Source: Chloroflexota bacterium (GTDB lineage: Bacteria > Chloroflexota > Anaerolineae > Aggregatilineales > Phototrophicaceae). Taken from it: a DNA stretch of 17,689 nucleotides. Of the stretch, positions 14,104-17,689 are shown piece after piece (the first letter of the stretch is position 1; every line of letters begins with the position of its first letter). The notes below the pieces were generated by a model that made no database searches, had not been told where the DNA came from, and worked only from the letters and a program-made list of their open reading frames with translations. The DNA is taken from positions 1-17,689 of the forward strand of contig QGUR01000060.1 of assembly GCA_003242205.1 (NCBI GenBank), in the 5' to 3' direction. Position numbers and translations under genes: made by a program.

Positions 14104-14158
14104 AGCGCGTCTTTTCTTTAATTCCGACGAGTGACAAAGCAAGTAGCAGGGACTGGGT

Positions 14159-16003
14159 GTGACGCAAACGCGAGACGACATCCGTAATATCGCGATCATC
14201 GCGCACGTTGACCACGGCAAGACGACGCTGGTTGACGGCATGTTGAAACAGGCCAGAGTATTCCGCGACGCATCTGCCGTTGGCGAGCGTATTCTGGATT
14301 CCAACGCTCTGGAGCGCGAGCGTGGGATTACGATTCTCTCCAAGAACACCGCCGTGACGTGGGGCGGGGTAAAGATCAATATCGTCGATACGCCCGGCCA
14401 TGCCGATTTCGGCGGCGAAGTCGAGCGCGTGCTCAACATGGTCGACGGCGCGCTGCTGCTGATCGACGCTGTGGAAGGCCCGATGCCGCAAACGCGCTTT
14501 GTGCTGCGGAAGGCGCTTGCGCTCGGTCTGCGTGTGATCGTCGTCATCAACAAAATCGACCGCCCGCATGCCCGGCTGGACGAGGCGCTTAACGAGACGT
14601 TTGACCTGTTCGTGGAACTGGGCGCGAGCGACGAGCAGGCCGATTTCCCCGTCGTCTACGCGATTGGCATGGAGGGCCGCGCCGGACGCACGCCGGAGCT
14701 TAGCCCGGACCTGACGCCGCTGTTTGAGACGATTCTGAACGAAATTCCCGCGCCCACCGTCGAGCCGGACGCGCCGATGCGGCTGCTCGTCACGACGCTG
14801 GAATACGATAATTACAAGGGCCAGATCGCCGTTGGCCGGCTCCAGTCCGGCGTGGCACGCAAGGGCATGCCGGTGGTGCGTATCGCCGTCAACGGCGAGC
14901 GCACGTACGGCCGGATTGACTACCTCTTTACCTATCACAACCTGTCGAAACAGGAAGTGGATGAAGCGCGTGCGGGCGACATCATCGCCTTTTCCGGCTT
15001 CGACGATATCGGCATCAGCGACACGGTGGCCGATCCCGAAGTGACCGAAGCGCTGCCGCCGATCAGCATCGAGGAACCGACCGTTCGCATGACGTTTGGC
15101 GTCAATACGTCGCCGTTCGCCGGGCGCGAGGGTAAAGTGGGCTGGGGCACGTCCCGCCGCCTGCGCGAGCGCCTTTATAACGAAACGCGCAGCAACCTCG
15201 CGTTGCGGGTGACCGATTCGGACACGCCTGACCGCTTTATTGTCAGCGGGCGCGGCGAATTGCACCTTGGCATTCTGATCGAAACCATGCGCCGTGAAGG
15301 CTACGAGTTCGACGTTAGCAAGCCGGAGGTCATCTTCCGCACCGACCCGGAAACCGGCGAAACGCTGGAGCCAATCGAGGAAGTCTTCATCGAAGTGGCG
15401 GACGGGCTGACCGGCACGGTGATCGAGTTGCTGGGCCAGCGACGCGGCACGATGCTCGACATGCGCTCGGAAGCAGGCACGACCTATCTCCGCTATCACG
15501 TGCCGACGCGTGGCTTGCTTGGCTTCCGTTCGCGCTTTATGACGGCTACCAGCGGTATGGGCCACATTCACAGTGTATTCTACGGCTATGCGCCGCTTGC
15601 CGGGCCGATCCAGGGCCGCCAGTTCGGCAGCCTTGTCGCGCATGAGACGGGCGTCGCCACGGCCTACGCGCTGACGCACGTGCAGCAGCGCGGGACCTTC
15701 TTCATCGAACCCGGCCAGGAAGTCTACGAGGGCATGGTCGTGGGCGAGCATATCCGCCCGGAAGACCTGACGGTGAACGTCTGTAAGACGAAGCAGTTGT
15801 CGGCCATTCACACCGTGACCTATGGCGAAGAGTTGCGCCTGAAATCCGTCCGCAATATGAGTCTGGACGATTACATCGAGTTTCTGGCCGACGACGAACT
15901 GCTGGAAGTCACGCCGAAGAGCCTGCGCGTGCGCAAGCGTATCCTCAACAACGAAAAGCGGCTGAAGGAACAGAAGGCGCGCGAGAAGATGCTCGAAGGG
16001 TGA
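14159..16003 (+). CDS. typA: Ribosome-associated GTPase TypA/BipA
   Basis: Translational GTPase that binds the 70S ribosome and aids large-subunit assembly, cold growth and stress adaptation. It has 614 residues, the usual length. GTPase motifs: G1 AHVDHGKTT (15-23), G2 ERGITI (54-59), G3 DTPGH (77-81), G4 NKID (131-134). Domain II follows from about 200, then the EF-G-like domains with VSGRGELHLGILIETMRREGYE and the TypA-specific C-terminal part ending DDELLEVTPKSLRVRKRIL and a charged tail. The GTG start is set by CAGGGA six bases upstream and by the family N-terminus. It is a single-gene unit, divergent from the catabolic operon and convergent with the class II aldolase. Confidence 0.97.
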   Translation: MTQTRDDIRNIAIIAHVDHGKTTLVDGMLKQARVFRDASAVGERILDSNALERERGITILSKNTAVTWGGVKINIVDTPGHADFGGEVERVLNMVDGALLLIDAVEGPMPQTRFVLRKALALGLRVIVVINKIDRPHARLDEALNETFDLFVELGASDEQADFPVVYAIGMEGRAGRTPELSPDLTPLFETILNEIPAPTVEPDAPMRLLVTTLEYDNYKGQIAVGRLQSGVARKGMPVVRIAVNGERTYGRIDYLFTYHNLSKQEVDEARAGDIIAFSGFDDIGISDTVADPEVTEALPPISIEEPTVRMTFGVNTSPFAGREGKVGWGTSRRLRERLYNETRSNLALRVTDSDTPDRFIVSGRGELHLGILIETMRREGYEFDVSKPEVIFRTDPETGETLEPIEEVFIEVADGLTGTVIELLGQRRGTMLDMRSEAGTTYLRYHVPTRGLLGFRSRFMTATSGMGHIHSVFYGYAPLAGPIQGRQFGSLVAHETGVATAYALTHVQQRGTFFIEPGQEVYEGMVVGEHIRPEDLTVNVCKTKQLSAIHTVTYGEELRLKSVRNMSLDDYIEFLADDELLEVTPKSLRVRKRILNNEKRLKEQKAREKMLEG

Positions 16004-16145
16004 TCGGAACCTCATCCCCTGACGCCTTCTCAAACCCACTGTCCCGTTTTAGGCGGAGTAGGGCAGTGCAGCCTCCTGCCTGGAACGCGCAAGGTGTTAC
16101 CTCACAAGGGGCGTTTCCGGCGGAGGGCGAGGAGGAGGTTCCGAT
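16003..16145. repeat. 143-base element bounded by 11-bp inverted repeats
   Basis: ATCGGAACCTC (16003-16013) and GAGGTTCCGAT (16135-16145) are perfect inverted repeats that span nearly the whole gap between convergent genes; the left arm starts on the last base of the typA stop codon. Inside are two further stems: CACTG-T-CCC (16037-16045) with GGGCAGTG (16061-16068), and GGAACGC (16082-16088) with GCGTTTCC (16111-16118), each with a one-base bulge, plus a small AGGT/ACCT hairpin in the second loop. No U-tract follows on either strand and no target-site duplication flanks it. Confidence 0.5.
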
Positions 16146-16162
16146 GGACGAGCGTTTCTAAT

Positions 16163-16921
16163 CTAATTCCCAACAAACCGGCGGCGGCGGTAAATCTCGT
16201 CCGGGCGCTTGTAGATGTGCATCACTTCTTCGGGAGTCATGAAGACCGGCCCGCCTGCCGCGCATGCGCCGATGAAAATCTCGGCTGCCTTCACGCACAT
16301 CGCCGTCACGTTCAGCGCTTCCGTCGGTGTCTGGCCGAGCGCGATCAGGCCGTGATTGGCCAGTAGTATCACTTTCGGCGCTTCTCCCTGCTCGTCCATA
16401 TATTCGGCGACGCGCTCGCGGATGGCTATCGCCAGCGGCAATCCCGGATCGGCATATGGCACGAAGACGCTGCGCGGGCCACACAGCACAGCCTCGTCGG
16501 GGAACATGCGGTTCATGGCAAATTGCTCGGCGCGCGGGCTGCACATGATCTGGTTGACGGCGACCGGGTGTGTGTGGGCGATATACCGAACGCCGCAATC
16601 GGCCAGCAACGCCGCGTGAAAGGTGACTTCGATCGAGGGCATGAGCGGCGCGTCCGGGTCGAGCCGCGCTTCCCGCGCTACTCGCTTCATGTCATCGGCG
16701 CTCACGTGCGGTGTTTCCAGCAGTTCCAGAATTGGCTTCAGGCGCACGCCCACAAAACCATCGACCCCGATACCATGCATCTGCTGCCCGCTGGCCTTGA
16801 TCCAAAAGCTGTCTTCGTCGATCAGGCAGGAAGTGTTGCCCTCGCCGATGATGACATACTTCATTTTCGGCTTGCCCAGCGCCCGCGTCATCCTGACCAG
16901 CGCGTCGAGTTCTTCAGTCAT
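16163..16921 (-). CDS. Class II aldolase/adducin-family protein
   Basis: Metal-dependent aldolase-type enzyme of 252 residues. The zinc site is complete: His116 and His118 in HTHPVAVN and His190 in ANHGLIALG. Glu98 in MPSIEVTFHAAL is the likely catalytic acid/base, and GEGNTSCLID (26-35) with KASGQQM (42-48) form the phosphate-binding part. Family members cleave fuculose-, rhamnulose- or ribulose-type phosphates, or epimerise or decarboxylate them. AAGAAGG lies six to seven bases before the ATG. The gene lies 75 bases after a sugar-binding protein, with a strong terminator between, so its expression depends on read-through or on a promoter overlapping that gap. A role in rhamnose- or fucose-like sugar use is suggested by context only. 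Confidence 0.9.
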   Translation of the reverse strand: MTEELDALVRMTRALGKPKMKYVIIGEGNTSCLIDEDSFWIKASGQQMHGIGVDGFVGVRLKPILELLETPHVSADDMKRVAREARLDPDAPLMPSIEVTFHAALLADCGVRYIAHTHPVAVNQIMCSPRAEQFAMNRMFPDEAVLCGPRSVFVPYADPGLPLAIAIRERVAEYMDEQGEAPKVILLANHGLIALGQTPTEALNVTAMCVKAAEIFIGACAAGGPVFMTPEEVMHIYKRPDEIYRRRRFVGN

Positions 16922-16946
16922 CGCAAACCTTCTTTGGCGTACACAA

Positions 16947-16981
16947 AAACAGGGCCCCCATGGTTCGAGGGGACCCTGTTT
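16947..16981 (-). terminator. Intrinsic terminator after the sugar-binding protein
   Basis: AAACAGGG-C-CCCC (16947-16959) pairs with GGGG-A-CCCTGTTT (16969-16981) around a nine-base loop, with one mismatch. On the minus strand the stem ends in TTTTT followed by GTG, a classical U-tract. It begins 15 bases after the binding-protein stop. The A/T-paired base of the stem means it could also work on the plus strand. Confidence 0.75.
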
Positions 16982-16996
16982 CTGACCTCGAATGGA

Positions 16997-17689
16997 TTAG
17001 AAGTCGAAGTCGTGGATGTTCTCGGCGGTGTAGATGAACGGCGGCCCAAGCAGCACTTCGCTGCCGTTCACGATCTGGAGCGTGCCCAGACGACCCGCTT
17101 CCACTTCGGTGTCGCCCGGCTGCAGTTCGCCGTCGACCACCGCGCGCATGACGTACACGGCGGCGTAACCGAGGTCAATCGGGTTCCACAGCACGACCGA
17201 CTTGACGCAGCCCGAGTCCACAAACGGCTTCATCGGGTTCGGCGTCGCCAGACCGATCACAGCGACCTCACCGCACGCGCCGGCCTGCGTCACCGCGTCG
17301 GCGGCGGCGGGGGTGGCCACGCTCGTCATGCCGAAAATGCCGTCCAGCTCATCGCCATACTTGTTGATGAGGGTATTGGCCTGATTGAAGGACAGCACCG
17401 CGTCTTCCTGAGCCTCAAGCGTTTCCAGCCATGTCAGGTTGGGATAGCACTTGGCGGCATAGGCGCTCATTTCGGCGATCCAGCGCGCCTGGTTCGGCGT
17501 CGTGAAGGTGCTGGTCACGATGGCGATGTTGGCGTCCTCGCCCTTTTCCGCCACCATGCTGTCGATCATGGCCTTGGCGATGCCGTTGAACTCGGCCTGA
17601 TTGACGAACCACTCGCGGGCATGCGGCTCGGAGTTGGCGTCATAGCCGACGACGTGGATGCCGCTGTCCAGCGCGCGCTGCGCACCGGG
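16997..17689 (-). CDS. RhaS/LsrB-type sugar-binding protein of a CUT2 ABC transporter (partial)
   Basis: C-terminal 230 residues of a periplasmic-binding-protein fold type I protein (Peripla_BP_4). The reading frame stays open to the window edge, so the true start lies outside; an internal ATG at 17569 is not the start. Recognisable family stretches are HVVGYDANSEPHAREWFVNQ, IVTSTFTTPNQARWIAEM, GIFGMTSVATPAAADAV, SVVLWNPIDLGYAAVYVM and the C-terminal LLGPPFIYTAENI. These match rhamnose (RhaS) and autoinducer-2/LsrB binding proteins; the ligand cannot be told from this part. Cysteines occur in YPNL-preceding AAKCYP, QAGACG and DSGCVK. The rest of the transporter would be upstream, beyond the window. 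It is followed by a terminator and a class II aldolase. Confidence 0.88.
   Translation of the reverse strand, partial: PGAQRALDSGIHVVGYDANSEPHAREWFVNQAEFNGIAKAMIDSMVAEKGEDANIAIVTSTFTTPNQARWIAEMSAYAAKCYPNLTWLETLEAQEDAVLSFNQANTLINKYGDELDGIFGMTSVATPAAADAVTQAGACGEVAVIGLATPNPMKPFVDSGCVKSVVLWNPIDLGYAAVYVMRAVVDGELQPGDTEVEAGRLGTLQIVNGSEVLLGPPFIYTAENIHDFDF

Noticed and set aside
14045..16039. 664-codon open frame antisense to typA
   Set aside because: Translation is rich in Arg, His, Ala and Gln with no domain, typical of the antisense of a GC-rich gene. The opposite strand encodes an unmistakable TypA.

Overview
The window looks like a chromosomal segment of a moderately GC-rich, free-living heterotrophic bacterium. 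The gene content fits a member of the Chloroflexota (Anaerolineae-like): a secreted cyclophilin with an extra domain, a CUT1 sugar transporter lacking its own ATPase, GAF/NarL two-component genes and stand-alone CBS proteins. This placement is inferred from gene style, not from a marker phylogeny. No rRNA, tRNA, CRISPR array, insertion sequence, phage gene or attachment site was seen. GTG and TTG starts are used next to good Shine-Dalgarno sequences.

Layout. (1) 1-3426, minus strand: a three-gene carbohydrate ABC transporter. The binding protein comes first, then a 9-bp hairpin, then two permeases sharing a 1-base stop/start overlap. In front of the binding protein is a sigma-70-like promoter with a 16-bp palindrome inside its -35/-10 spacer, followed by a leader with two further inverted repeats. 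(2) 3535-4779, plus strand: a secreted peptidyl-prolyl isomerase with an unassigned C-terminal domain, closed by a 10-bp hairpin. (3) 5028-8095: two small tandem-CBS proteins and a soluble GAF histidine kinase on the minus strand, and a NarL/LuxR response regulator divergent from the kinase. (4) 8247-13903, minus strand: a tight six-gene operon. In transcription order it encodes a DUF4432 aldose-epimerase-like protein, an LsrF/DhnA-type class I aldolase, a Gfo/Idh/MocA dehydrogenase, a PfkB-family sugar kinase, and the two halves of a ThrE-type exporter. (5) 14159-16003, plus strand: the translational GTPase typA/bipA, divergent from the operon and with an extended -10 promoter. (6) 16003-17689: a roughly 143-nt inverted-repeat-bounded element, then on the minus strand a class II aldolase and, upstream of it, the 3' part of a RhaS/LsrB-type sugar-binding protein that runs off the window. 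A strong terminator lies between those two genes.

How it works together. Two unrelated sugar importers (CUT1, fold type II binding protein; CUT2, fold type I binding protein) flank enzymes that could isomerise, oxidise, phosphorylate and cleave a sugar. The window therefore reads as a carbohydrate-uptake and catabolism region interrupted by the housekeeping gene typA. The most interesting points are the six-gene operon, whose enzyme combination I cannot match with confidence to a named pathway and which ends in an amino-acid-exporter-type membrane pair; the regulated, structured leader of the CUT1 transporter; and the inverted-repeat element between typA and the class II aldolase.
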